DNA of 21,520 nucleotides from Pseudomonadota bacterium (GCA_021795795.1 JAJYPA010000084.1:1-21520), one strand, 5' to 3'. Counted from the stretch's first letter, positions 6,861 to 14,951 are shown. The notes: generated from the letters alone by a model not told the origin. Translations and numbers: made by a program.

Positions 6861-8297
6861 ATGCGGGCGGATTCGAATTCCATGATGGGCAATCCCCTAA
6901 CCAGGGTAGGCAATACCGGATGCGGATGGAAGTGCGCCGTGCCGCCCGATGCACTCGATGTCGTGCAGGGCGCACGGGAGCGCGAGCAAGCGTTCGCTCG
7001 GGTACAGGCCGCACTACGTCGTGAAAAACGCTTGACCGGGATTTTGTTTCCGCAACAGCTGGCGACCACTGAAATAGGCGTTTTCCTGGCGATGCTGGGC
7101 ATGGTCGCGAGCCCCGCATGGGCAGCAGACACAACCGACCAGCGGCCAGACGAGACGTTCATGCCTTATGTGCGCGCGCTCTATGGCTACGACAGCAATC
7201 TGTTCCGTTTGCAAAATGATCAGGAAGCTCGCGCTGTGCTGCGAACATCCAGCATGGCCGAATCCTATCTGACGCTGGGAGCCGGAATGGATGCGAATCT
7301 TAAGATGAGCCGCCAGGCAATCAAGGCACACGTCGAGCTCAATCAGACACGATTCAATACCTACGGCCAGCTCGATAACGAGGGTCACGATGCCTACCTG
7401 AAATGGGATTGGCAGATCGGAAGCCGAGCAACGGGTGATGTCAGCGTGGCAGACACGCTTGCGCAGGCAAGCTACGCCAATGTCAAGCAGCCTGTCATGA
7501 ACCAGATACGAACACGCCGGGGAGCGGCGAATGGCGCAATCCAACTGGCCTATCCGTGGCAAGTACAGTTCGGCCTGGAAAGGGTGCGTACAAGCAACGA
7601 TGCGGCAGTGCAACTGCCGCAGGACGCGACGGTGGATACCCTCAATGCCGGCCTGCAGTATCGGACCGATAAGGGTTCGACCGTGGCCTGGGTCAGCCGC
7701 CGCAGCGAGGGGCGGTATCCCAACCAGCAGTTGATTGGTTTGGTGCGGGTCGACAATGATTATCGGCAGTGGGACAACGGCGTAGCCGCCGTATGGAAGC
7801 TGAGCGAGAAAACATCGATGACCGGCAAGCTGAATTTCACGCAGCGCGGTTATACCGACGTTCCTCAGCGCGACTTTTCCGGATTGACGGGATTGTTGTC
7901 ACTGGATTGGAGCGCCACCGGCAGAACGACTCTGAACGCGTCGATCTATCGCAACATCGGTGCGGTAGAGAACTCCGCGATCGAGAACACGACGGCAAGT
8001 TACGCCCTGAATCAAGGCATTGCTGTGGGTGCGGACTGGAAGCCTACCGCGAAGTTGACTTTCAACACGCGTCTCAGCCACGACCGCATCGAGTATGCCG
8101 GTGATCCCGGACTTGTTTTGTCAACGCAAGCGGTTCGAGAAGACCGGCTCACGATGGCGCAGGCGGGGTTGCAATACGCCGTGCTGCGCAATACGCAGAT
8201 TGGATTGATGCTGCGGCGCGGCGTACGTCAGTCCAACGAGGCGCTCCAGGGTTACCGCTACAGCAGCGCCCTGATCAGCTTGAGCAGCCATTTCTGA
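6861..8297 (+). CDS. epsL: EPS operon outer-membrane beta-barrel protein EpsL
   Basis: This EpsL-family protein from methanolan-type EPS loci is a predicted outer-membrane beta-barrel. After the signal-like segment EIGVFLAMLGMVASPAWA (71-88), the mature part has the family start PYVRALYGYDSNLFRL, followed by many alternating amphipathic strands and a C-terminal ...ISLSSHF ending in Phe, as in porin-like barrels. It probably forms or assists the outer-membrane exit pore for the polymer, because EpsE ends without a Wza-type C-terminal helix. The start at 6861 has AAGGA 10 nt upstream but gives about 70 polar residues before the hydrophobic core. An internal start (for example TTG at 7032, no clear ribosome binding site) would give a normal signal peptide. 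It starts 13 bp after the small sorting-tail gene, so the two are surely co-transcribed. Confidence 0.82.
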   Translation: MRADSNSMMGNPLTRVGNTGCGWKCAVPPDALDVVQGAREREQAFARVQAALRREKRLTGILFPQQLATTEIGVFLAMLGMVASPAWAADTTDQRPDETFMPYVRALYGYDSNLFRLQNDQEARAVLRTSSMAESYLTLGAGMDANLKMSRQAIKAHVELNQTRFNTYGQLDNEGHDAYLKWDWQIGSRATGDVSVADTLAQASYANVKQPVMNQIRTRRGAANGAIQLAYPWQVQFGLERVRTSNDAAVQLPQDATVDTLNAGLQYRTDKGSTVAWVSRRSEGRYPNQQLIGLVRVDNDYRQWDNGVAAVWKLSEKTSMTGKLNFTQRGYTDVPQRDFSGLTGLLSLDWSATGRTTLNASIYRNIGAVENSAIENTTASYALNQGIAVGADWKPTAKLTFNTRLSHDRIEYAGDPGLVLSTQAVREDRLTMAQAGLQYAVLRNTQIGLMLRRGVRQSNEALQGYRYSSALISLSSHF

Positions 8298-8377
8298 TGA
8301 GTATTCCCGGAATAATAGAGGCCAGAAAACCTATGTGCCTGAACGACACGATTTTTGAATTCCAAGCAAGGATTCTG

Positions 8378-9163
8378 ATGAGAGCGATCTTGCATATGGG
8401 ACTTTTGTTGTGGGCCGTTTTTCCCCTGCAGGCCACGGCGATGGATTACCAGTTGGGGAGCGGTGACATTGTTCATATCACGGTGTACGACCATCCGGAA
8501 TTGCTGACGGATGCGCGCGTGGATGAGCAAGGCAGGATCAGCTTTCCGCTGATAGGGGGCGTGCCGGTAGCGGGGAAAACCGCCGCAGCCGCGCAGAACC
8601 TCATTGCTGATGCCTTGGAAAAAGGCGATTTCATCAAAAAACCGCAGGTTAATCTAATCGTCACGGAATACCGGAGCAAGCAGGTCTCGGTGCTGGGGCA
8701 GGTCAACAAGCCCGGAAAATATCCACTCGATAGCGCGAGTACGGTATCCGATCTGCTCGCGCTGGCCGGCGGCGCAACGTTAGACGGCGCCGACGAGATC
8801 ATCCTGATTCGCAATCAGGATGGCAAATCCCAGCAATTCAAGATCGATACCAAGTCTTTGTTTCAGGACGGGCGAGTCGACTTGAACCATCAGGTCAAGG
8901 GCGGTGACGTTATTTTTGTTCCTCGCGCCGCTGTTTTCTACATCTACGGCGAGGTACAGAAACCGGGCGCTTATCGGCTCCCGGGAAATCTGAATGTGAT
9001 GCAGGCCCTGTCTCTGGGGGGGGGGATCACGCCGCGCGGCACGCAGCGCGGCATCCAGATTCGCAGACAAGACGCGAATGGGCGGCCGGTCAAGATTCAA
9101 GCCGCGCTGACCGACCCGGTGCGGGAGAACGATGTGGTGTATGTCAAGGAAAGCCTTTTTTAA
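8378..9163 (+). CDS. epsE: Polysaccharide export protein EpsE (Wza/GumB-like, SLBB)
   Basis: This 261-residue periplasmic/outer-membrane polysaccharide export protein has a signal peptide MRAILHMGLLLWAVFPLQATA. A Poly_export domain follows (about 22-105, with YQLGSGDIVHITVYDHPEL and GRISFPLIGGVPVAGKT). Two SLBB domains come next (about 108-190, VSVLGQVNKPGKYPL; and 197-255, FYIYGEVQKPGAYRL). There is no lipobox, and it ends soon after the second SLBB domain, so it lacks the Wza outer-membrane helix. The start at 8378 is chosen for AAGGA 5 nt upstream and the signal peptide, although an in-frame ATG at 8297 overlaps the epsL stop as TGATG. Codons 213-216 hold a run of ten G (9016-9025). It would link EpsF in the inner membrane to the outer-membrane pore. 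Confidence 0.93.
   Translation: MRAILHMGLLLWAVFPLQATAMDYQLGSGDIVHITVYDHPELLTDARVDEQGRISFPLIGGVPVAGKTAAAAQNLIADALEKGDFIKKPQVNLIVTEYRSKQVSVLGQVNKPGKYPLDSASTVSDLLALAGGATLDGADEIILIRNQDGKSQQFKIDTKSLFQDGRVDLNHQVKGGDVIFVPRAAVFYIYGEVQKPGAYRLPGNLNVMQALSLGGGITPRGTQRGIQIRRQDANGRPVKIQAALTDPVRENDVVYVKESLF
9016..9025 (+). repeat. Poly-G(10) tract inside epsE
   Basis: Ten consecutive G bases cover the last base of a Leu codon and three GGG Gly codons (residues 213-216) in the second SLBB domain. With ten G the frame is intact. Losing one G would bring a stop at 9108-9110, and gaining one would read out of epsE into the start of epsF. Homopolymer runs of this length are prone to slipped-strand errors. Confidence 0.85.
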
Positions 9164-9185
9164 TCGTGGTTTCAGCGGGAGGCCA

Positions 9186-10577
9186 ATGGATACCCTGCAA
9201 TTTCTGTTGATACTCAAAGCGCACAGGAAGCTGATGCTCGTGACGTTGACGCTCAGTGTCGCGCTGGTCGGCGTCATCAGCCTGGTGTTGCCCAAGACAT
9301 ACAGCGCAACGGCTTCGCTGGTGGTAAACGTGAATGGCGCCGACCCGGTCACCGGACAAGTGATGCAAAGCCAACTCGTCTCCCGTTATCTGGCTACGCA
9401 AGCGGACGTCATCGGCAGCCACAAGGTGGCATTGAAAGTGGTCGATAATCTGAAGCTTGTACAGGACGCAACGTACCGTGAAGCATTCCAGCGCGAGGCC
9501 AAGGCCACAACATCCTTTCGTGACTGGTTGGCCGATCAGCTGCTGCAGCATCTGGACGTCAAACCATCAAATGAGAGCAACGTTTTCTACGTTACTTTCA
9601 AGGCCGACGATCCGCAACGCGCCGCGCAGTTGGCGAATTCCTTTGTACAAGCCTATATCCAGACCAATCTGGAGCTCAGGACGCAACCCGCGAGTCAGAC
9701 GGCGGCTTGGTATAACACCCAATTGGGCGCGCTGCGCAGCAATCTGGAAAAGAGTCAGGCCAAATTGTCCCGTTACCGGCAAAACAACGAGATCGTCTCG
9801 TTGGACGAGAAGCTCGATGTCGAATCCGCGCGCCTTGCCGAGCTTTCCAGTCAGCTGGTTGCCGCGCAGGGGCAAACCTACAACAGCCTATCGATCCAGA
9901 ATCATGCTGGCGATGCGTCTGCTGGCGTCGTTAACAACCCGGTGATCCAGGGGCTTAAGGAAGAACTGGCAAAAAGCGAGGCAAAACTCAGCCGGCAGGC
10001 CGAACGCGTCGGCAGGAATCATCCGGATTATCAGCTTGCCAAGGCAGAGGTTGACAGCTTGCGCAGCAAGCTCGCAAGCGAAGTCCATACCGTGCGGCAG
10101 AGCATCGATAACGACCTGAGCGTGTCGCGTCAACGTGAAAGTGCATTGCGCGCGGCGCTGACTGCGCAAAAAGCGAAGGTGCTGAAACTCAATGCAGAGC
10201 GCGACGTCGGGGCGGTGTTGGCCGGAGAAGTCGAGAGTGCGCAGCGTATCTACGATCAGGCGCTCGAACGCTTCAACCAGACACGGATGGAAAGCCACGC
10301 GGATCAAACCGCCGTATCCGTATTGAGTGCCGCCGTCATTCCGTTGACGCCATCAACGCCGAACCTGCCCCTGAATGCGGCGTTGTCGGTCATCCTTGGC
10401 ACGCTGCTCGGCATCGGGCTGGCCCTGATCAAGGAAATGTCGGATCCGCGCGTACGCTCTGAACGCGATGCGTTAGCGGTATTAGGCGTGCCGGTATTAG
10501 GCGTGATGGCCGCGCACAATAAAGCGTTGTTGCCGTTGCGGCACGGATTCGGCTTGCCCGCGCCCCGGCCTGTGTGA
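9186..10577 (+). CDS. epsF: Chain-length determinant protein EpsF (Wzz/GumC-like)
   Basis: This 463-residue polysaccharide co-polymerase of the inner membrane sets polymer length and connects polymerase to export. It has an N-terminal Wzz domain with TM1 (about 17-38, after FLLILKAHRK) and a long periplasmic coiled-coil region (about 180-375; NTQLGALRSNLEKSQAKLSR, LKEELAKSEAKLSRQAERVG, NHPDYQLAKAEVDSLRSKL). A Pro-rich TM2 region follows (about 385-420, AAVIPLTPSTPNLPLNAAL), then a short cytoplasmic tail with DPRVRSERDALAVLGVPVLGVM. It has no fused kinase domain; EpsG is the separate partner. The start at 9186 is chosen for GGGAGG just upstream (short spacing) and the family-like MDTLQFLLILKAHR; the frame is open back to 9132 over the end of epsE. 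Confidence 0.94.
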   Translation: MDTLQFLLILKAHRKLMLVTLTLSVALVGVISLVLPKTYSATASLVVNVNGADPVTGQVMQSQLVSRYLATQADVIGSHKVALKVVDNLKLVQDATYREAFQREAKATTSFRDWLADQLLQHLDVKPSNESNVFYVTFKADDPQRAAQLANSFVQAYIQTNLELRTQPASQTAAWYNTQLGALRSNLEKSQAKLSRYRQNNEIVSLDEKLDVESARLAELSSQLVAAQGQTYNSLSIQNHAGDASAGVVNNPVIQGLKEELAKSEAKLSRQAERVGRNHPDYQLAKAEVDSLRSKLASEVHTVRQSIDNDLSVSRQRESALRAALTAQKAKVLKLNAERDVGAVLAGEVESAQRIYDQALERFNQTRMESHADQTAVSVLSAAVIPLTPSTPNLPLNAALSVILGTLLGIGLALIKEMSDPRVRSERDALAVLGVPVLGVMAAHNKALLPLRHGFGLPAPRPV

Positions 10578-10603
10578 CCTTGGGCGTCAACAAGGAGTCC
10601 GGT

Positions 10604-11488
10604 ATGTCCTATTCACCGAATGTTGCGAAATTCATGAACGATTTATCGCCTGTGAATGAAGAACCCAAGAAGGTTGGCCGCTTGTTGCAAGAGGCCGGAA
10701 AGCTGACTGTCGCGGATGCGGGGCGCGTGTTGAACGCACAAAAAACGGAGAATCTGCGATTTGGTGAAATCGCCCTCAAGCTCGGGCTGATCAACGAAAC
10801 CGACCTTCAGCAGGCGCTCTCGCAACAGTTCTCCATTCCCTGCTTCGCGCCTGACGACGCACATTTCAGTGCCGAACTGGTTGCCGCTTATCAGCCTGTC
10901 GGCAGCCAGGTAGAGCAAATGCGCGCTTTGCGCGGCCAGTTGATGCTACGTTGGTTTTCGAAAGGGCATAAGACCTTGGTTATTGCGGGAATCGATGCAG
11001 GCGACGGGGCGAGCTATCTGGCCGCCAATCTGGCTGTTGTGTTTTCCCAGCTCGGCGTACGGACCTTGTTGATCGATGCGGATCTGCGCAGGCCGCGTCA
11101 GCATGCCTTGTTTAATCTCGGCAATCGCCCGGGGCTATCTGATTTTCTGGCGGGGCGCAGCGACTCCGCTGTAACGGCCCGCATTCCCGCTTTCCCTCAG
11201 CTTGCCGTACTGACCGCGGGCGCTGTGCCGCCGAACTCGGCGGAGTTGCTGGCGCGTCCCGCTACTGCCCTGCAGCTGGAGGGGGTGTCGAAAAATTACG
11301 ACGTGGTGTTGATCGATACGGCCGCGGCAGCCGCCGGCGCCGATGGCGTGACGCTTGCGGCGCGTACTGGCGGGGCGCTACTGGTGCTGCGCCAGGACCA
11401 TACCCGGCTGGCTGCCGCAGCGGCATTCCGGGCCGATCTAGAGAGTAGTGGCGCGGTGTTGGTAGGCACCGTGCTGAATCAGCATTAG
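10604..11488 (+). CDS. epsG: EpsG: MshEN-like domain fused to BY-kinase-type ATPase, altered P-loop
   Basis: This 294-residue protein matches the EpsG chain-length-associated tyrosine kinase type. The start at 10604 has AAGGAG 6 nt upstream. Residues 23-46 and 52-75 are two 24-residue motifs of the form R/K-(hydrophobic)-G-x2-L...G-L/I...L-x2-Q, joined by a 5-residue linker (KTENL). That is the layout of the c-di-GMP-binding MshEN domain of type II secretion and pilus ATPases. A CpsD/CapB-like P-loop domain follows: Walker A region GIDAGDGAS (129-137), Walker A' LLIDADLRRPRQH (155-167) and Walker B-like VVLIDTAAAAAGADG. The P-loop Lys of BY-kinases (GEGKS) is Ala136 here, and there is no C-terminal Tyr cluster. 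So it may be a regulatory or degenerate kinase partner of EpsF. Binding and catalysis are inferred. Confidence 0.88.
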   Translation: MSYSPNVAKFMNDLSPVNEEPKKVGRLLQEAGKLTVADAGRVLNAQKTENLRFGEIALKLGLINETDLQQALSQQFSIPCFAPDDAHFSAELVAAYQPVGSQVEQMRALRGQLMLRWFSKGHKTLVIAGIDAGDGASYLAANLAVVFSQLGVRTLLIDADLRRPRQHALFNLGNRPGLSDFLAGRSDSAVTARIPAFPQLAVLTAGAVPPNSAELLARPATALQLEGVSKNYDVVLIDTAAAAAGADGVTLAARTGGALLVLRQDHTRLAAAAAFRADLESSGAVLVGTVLNQH

Positions 11489-11495
11489 CGGCCTC

Positions 11496-12788
11496 ATGCG
11501 ATCCTTCCCACACCTTCCCGGCCCCTCATTGTCCGGCACCGACAGGGGAGTGGATTCGACCAGACTGGTGTCGACGATCCTGATCGCCAGCGTGATTTAC
11601 CAGGCGGTGCTTGCGCTGATCCACACCCATTTGTATCACACCTCCGCACAGGTTGTGGCACTTACGGAGGTTCTGATCTATCTCGCTTGTGTCCTTGTCT
11701 TGGCTAGACGCATCAAGCTCGAATTTGTCGCGATCATGGCGCTGGTTTTTGCCTATCTCGTGCTCTTGTCCATTTTCCGGAATGCACTGGAGCTCAAAGG
11801 ATTCAGGGATATCGTCATTCCGCTACTCTTTTTCTGGCTTGGCCGCCATGTGGCCGACATCCGGTATGCAGACCGGATATTGAGAATCCTGGTCATCACC
11901 GTGGTGATAGTGGGGCTCTTCGAATTATTTTTCCTGCCTCAATACACCCGCTTGCTGAATATTTTTTCCTATTACGTCAGTACTGGCACGGTCACCATCG
12001 ACACCAATTTCATCAGCGATAGCGCGCTCAACCTGAACGGTCTGCGGCCGGAAGGCATAGGCCGCACGGTTTTCCCTTCGCTACTGGGCCCCCATCGCAT
12101 TTCTTCAGTGTTCTTGGAGCCGGTGTCCCTGGGCAATTTTGCGGTCATCGTGGCCGCGTGGGGCCTGTCCAAATCGGCCGCCGACTACAAAAACATGTTG
12201 TTCTTTCTATTGTCCGCGCTCAGCCTGGTCGCACTCAGCGACTCCCGCTACGGACTGATCGTGGTGACGTTATTGGTCGCCATGCGCATCTTCGTGAAAG
12301 GACGTTTCAATCGGATCGTCATCATCTTGCCGCTCATCTCGATCGCAGCGCTGCTGCTCGTCGGATCGCTTTATAAGGGCGGGCTTGCGGACAACATCAT
12401 GGGCCGTCTTTTCTGGACGGGCGATACCTTGTTGACATTCGATGTTGCAAAGCTATCAGGCGTACAGGGGTTCGATATTCCTTATGGCGATATGGGCTAC
12501 GCCTATCTCCTGTCCCGGTGGGGCGTGCTGCTGTGTCTGACGCTGTGGGGCGCTTTATGGATGATCAAGATGAAAGATGCGTGCGGAGAACGTTTTCGGG
12601 CCTACGCAGCCTTGTATATCTCTCTGATCCTCACGGTAAGTGGGACCTCCTTTTTCGCTCTGAAAACGGCTGGTCTGTTGTGGTTCCTGGTTGGCAGCTG
12701 TGCGGGCGGATGCGCGGAAAAAGTGCCGCGTGCCTGCCGGACCGATACGCGGGAAACCGCTGAAAGCGAGCTGAACTATGCCAGTTAA
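11496..12788 (+). CDS. wzy: Wzy/GumE-like polysaccharide polymerase
   Basis: This 430-residue polytopic inner-membrane protein has about ten to eleven predicted helices and a large central periplasmic loop (about residues 155-215, with a GRTVFPSLLGPHRISSVFLEPVSLGNF block). That is the pattern of O-antigen/EPS polymerases and of GumE-type xanthan polymerases. RISS.FLEP.S.GNF resembles the Wzy_C-like R-containing loop motif seen in several polymerases of this kind. It would join lipid-linked repeat units in the periplasm. The gene begins 7 bp after epsG and overlaps the next gene by 11 bp, so it is translationally coupled. Wzy sequences diverge strongly, so the call rests on topology, the motif and operon context. 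Its last 30 residues are polar. Confidence 0.78.
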   Translation: MRSFPHLPGPSLSGTDRGVDSTRLVSTILIASVIYQAVLALIHTHLYHTSAQVVALTEVLIYLACVLVLARRIKLEFVAIMALVFAYLVLLSIFRNALELKGFRDIVIPLLFFWLGRHVADIRYADRILRILVITVVIVGLFELFFLPQYTRLLNIFSYYVSTGTVTIDTNFISDSALNLNGLRPEGIGRTVFPSLLGPHRISSVFLEPVSLGNFAVIVAAWGLSKSAADYKNMLFFLLSALSLVALSDSRYGLIVVTLLVAMRIFVKGRFNRIVIILPLISIAALLLVGSLYKGGLADNIMGRLFWTGDTLLTFDVAKLSGVQGFDIPYGDMGYAYLLSRWGVLLCLTLWGALWMIKMKDACGERFRAYAALYISLILTVSGTSFFALKTAGLLWFLVGSCAGGCAEKVPRACRTDTRETAESELNYAS

Positions 12789-13926
12789 AGTCGTGCATGC
12801 GGTGCGCCAATATCATCCGTCGGTGGGCGGGATGGAAGATGTGGTGCAGAACATTGCGCAGCACCAAATGAAACGGCATGGCCAGCTGCCGGTCATCGTG
12901 ACGCTCGATCGCTTGTTTCGCAACGCCGCCCGGCCGCTCGCCGGCGAAGAAGTGGTAAACGGAATTCAAGTGATCCGTTTGCCCTATTGGGGTTCCAGCC
13001 GATATCCCTTATGCCCTGGCGTTCTCGATCACGTGCGCGATGCGGATGTGATCCATGTGCATGGCATCGACTTCTTTTTCGATTTCCTGGCGGCAACGCG
13101 GCCGATCCATCGTCGCCCCCTGGTGGTCTCCACGCATGGCGGATTCTTTCACACCCGTTTTGCCTCCACGCTCAAGAAAGTTTATTTCAATACTGCTACC
13201 CGGTTGTCGTCCATTGCATACGACCGGGTTGTCGCGACCAGCGAAAACGATGGGAGGATTTTCAACGCCATCGTCCAACCGCCCAAAAAAATCGTGATCG
13301 AAAATGGAGTCAATATTGAGAAATACGCGGATCGATCGGCGCGCGAGCTGACCCCGACGCTGATCTATTTCGGCCGCTGGTCGGAAAATAAAGGACTCCT
13401 GGAAACCATCGAGTTCTTCCGTCAGCTGGTATCTCGGCAACCTGGATGGAAACTGATTATCGCGGGGCGCGAATACGACCATACCCAGGCCGCGCTCGCA
13501 GATCGGATACGTCAACATCGGCTTGCCGATTCTGTTCGATTGGCTGCCAATCCTTCCGATCAGGCATTGGCATGCCTGATCGGGCAATCCAGTTATTTCA
13601 TTTGTCTATCGCATCACGAAGGTTTCGGCATCGCGCCGATTGAAGCGATGAGCGCCGGATTGACGCCCGTGTTGAGCGATATTCCCCCATTCCGGAACCT
13701 GATCGAACAAGCGGGCCAAGGGGTGCTGCTTGACAAGCGCCGGATTGGGCGCGGCGTCACTTCCCTGCTGGCGCTTCACGCGCGGGGCGAACACGATTAT
13801 CTGCAGAGACGGGCATTCGCCCGGTCTTTTGTCGAGCGTTACAGCTGGAAACACATCGCCGACCAGTACGTTGATATCTATCGATCCCTGGTTGACCCAA
13901 ACCTGAGGAAGGCCGTATGTCCATGA
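12778..13926 (+). CDS. GT4 glycosyltransferase, GumH-like (probable alpha-1,3-mannosyltransferase)
   Basis: This 382-residue GT-B enzyme of family GT4 starts MPVKVVHAVRQYHPSVGGMEDVV. The N-terminal Rossmann domain has the GumH-type VRQYHPSVGGMED motif and DVIHVHGIDF. The C-terminal domain has LIYFGRWSENKGLLETIEFF for nucleotide sugar binding and an EX7E motif in SHHEGFGIAPIEAMSAG. GumH and the acetan enzyme AceC add mannose from GDP-mannose to the lipid-linked cellobiose of xanthan or acetan. This protein is close to that type, but the donor and acceptor here are inferred. It overlaps wzy by 11 bp and the GH5 gene by 10 bp, forming a tight operon. The ribosome binding site is inside wzy (GAAAGCGAG region). 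Confidence 0.88.
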   Translation: MPVKVVHAVRQYHPSVGGMEDVVQNIAQHQMKRHGQLPVIVTLDRLFRNAARPLAGEEVVNGIQVIRLPYWGSSRYPLCPGVLDHVRDADVIHVHGIDFFFDFLAATRPIHRRPLVVSTHGGFFHTRFASTLKKVYFNTATRLSSIAYDRVVATSENDGRIFNAIVQPPKKIVIENGVNIEKYADRSARELTPTLIYFGRWSENKGLLETIEFFRQLVSRQPGWKLIIAGREYDHTQAALADRIRQHRLADSVRLAANPSDQALACLIGQSSYFICLSHHEGFGIAPIEAMSAGLTPVLSDIPPFRNLIEQAGQGVLLDKRRIGRGVTSLLALHARGEHDYLQRRAFARSFVERYSWKHIADQYVDIYRSLVDPNLRKAVCP

Positions 13927-14951
13927 AGACCGTATGCACGATCAAACGAACAGTATGCCTGTTGGGCGCGCTCGCCATCGCCGGGTGGGCCGCCTCGGGC
14001 ATGGCGGCAGGTTGCGATTCGAATAGCGTACTAAAGGGCGTGAATTTGGCGGGCGCGGAGTTCAATGGCACCAAGCTGCCGGGCACGCTTTATAAGGACT
14101 ATGTCTATCCCAGCCAGGCGGAGTTTGCGTACTTCTCTTCCATCGGGATGAATGCGATTCGCTTGCCGTTCCGCTGGGAGAGGATTCAGCCGGTCCTATT
14201 TGGCGAGCTCGACGCGGCTGAGCTGAAGAATATCGCCGCTGCCGTGGCGTTGGCCAGGGCGCAGGGCATGTGCATCATTCTCGACGTGCATAACTACGGG
14301 GCCTATCGCGGCAATGCCATAGGCACGAAAGATGTGCCTGTCGAGGCATTCGTCGATCTGTGGACGCGGCTGGCGGCTCGGTTCGCCGACGCCGACACCA
14401 TCGCGTTCGGCCTGATGAACGAACCTGCCAAGTTGCCCATCGAACAATGGGCCGATACGGCGCAACGTACGATTGTCGCGATTCGAGAAACGGGTGCGAA
14501 AAATCTCCTGCTGGCTTCAGGCGGACGCTGGAGCGGCATACATGAGTGGGAAAAGGCAATCGGAATAACCTCGAATGCGGCGGCTTTCGCGAATTTCAAG
14601 GATCCGCTGAATCGCACCCTGATTGAAGTCCACCAATACGCCGACGCCGGCTACGCCGGAACTGGCAAGACTTGCGTGCCGGTCGACAAATTGTCGTCCA
14701 TGTTCGACAACATCACGCAATGGGCAAAAACCAACAAACAGAAGCTTTTTCTGGGTGAGTTCGGCGCGCCTTCCAGCCCGGAGTGCCTGGATGCGTTGGA
14801 TACGATCCTCGGACATATGCAAGACACGCGCGTCTGGCGTGGATGGACATACTGGGCGGCGGGCAGCTGGTGGGGTCCGTATCCTTTCAGCATCGAACCG
14901 CGGAACGGACAGGATGCACCGCAAACCGCCATATTGAAGAAGTACCTATGA
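13917..14951 (+). CDS. Secreted GH5 glycanase (endoglucanase-like)
   Basis: This 344-residue glycoside hydrolase of family 5 cleaves beta-1,4-glucan-type chains. Signal peptide: residues 1-31. Cys33 in MAAGC fits a loose lipobox, with Asp at +2, so it might be a lipoprotein, but ordinary cleavage is just as likely. GH5 landmarks are NAIRLPFRWERIQP, LDVHNYGAY, the acid/base Glu169 in GLMNEP, His239-Tyr241 in VHQYAD, the nucleophile Glu281 in LFLGEFGAP and TYWAAGSWWG. The start at 13917 is favoured by GAGGAAGG (13904-13911), with ATG 13923 as an alternative overlapping the previous stop. In an EPS operon it most likely trims misplaced polymer or releases chains from the periplasm or surface. 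This suggests that the polymer backbone holds beta-1,4-glucose, in line with GumD/GumM-like enzymes. Confidence 0.93.
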   Translation: MSMKTVCTIKRTVCLLGALAIAGWAASGMAAGCDSNSVLKGVNLAGAEFNGTKLPGTLYKDYVYPSQAEFAYFSSIGMNAIRLPFRWERIQPVLFGELDAAELKNIAAAVALARAQGMCIILDVHNYGAYRGNAIGTKDVPVEAFVDLWTRLAARFADADTIAFGLMNEPAKLPIEQWADTAQRTIVAIRETGAKNLLLASGGRWSGIHEWEKAIGITSNAAAFANFKDPLNRTLIEVHQYADAGYAGTGKTCVPVDKLSSMFDNITQWAKTNKQKLFLGEFGAPSSPECLDALDTILGHMQDTRVWRGWTYWAAGSWWGPYPFSIEPRNGQDAPQTAILKKYL

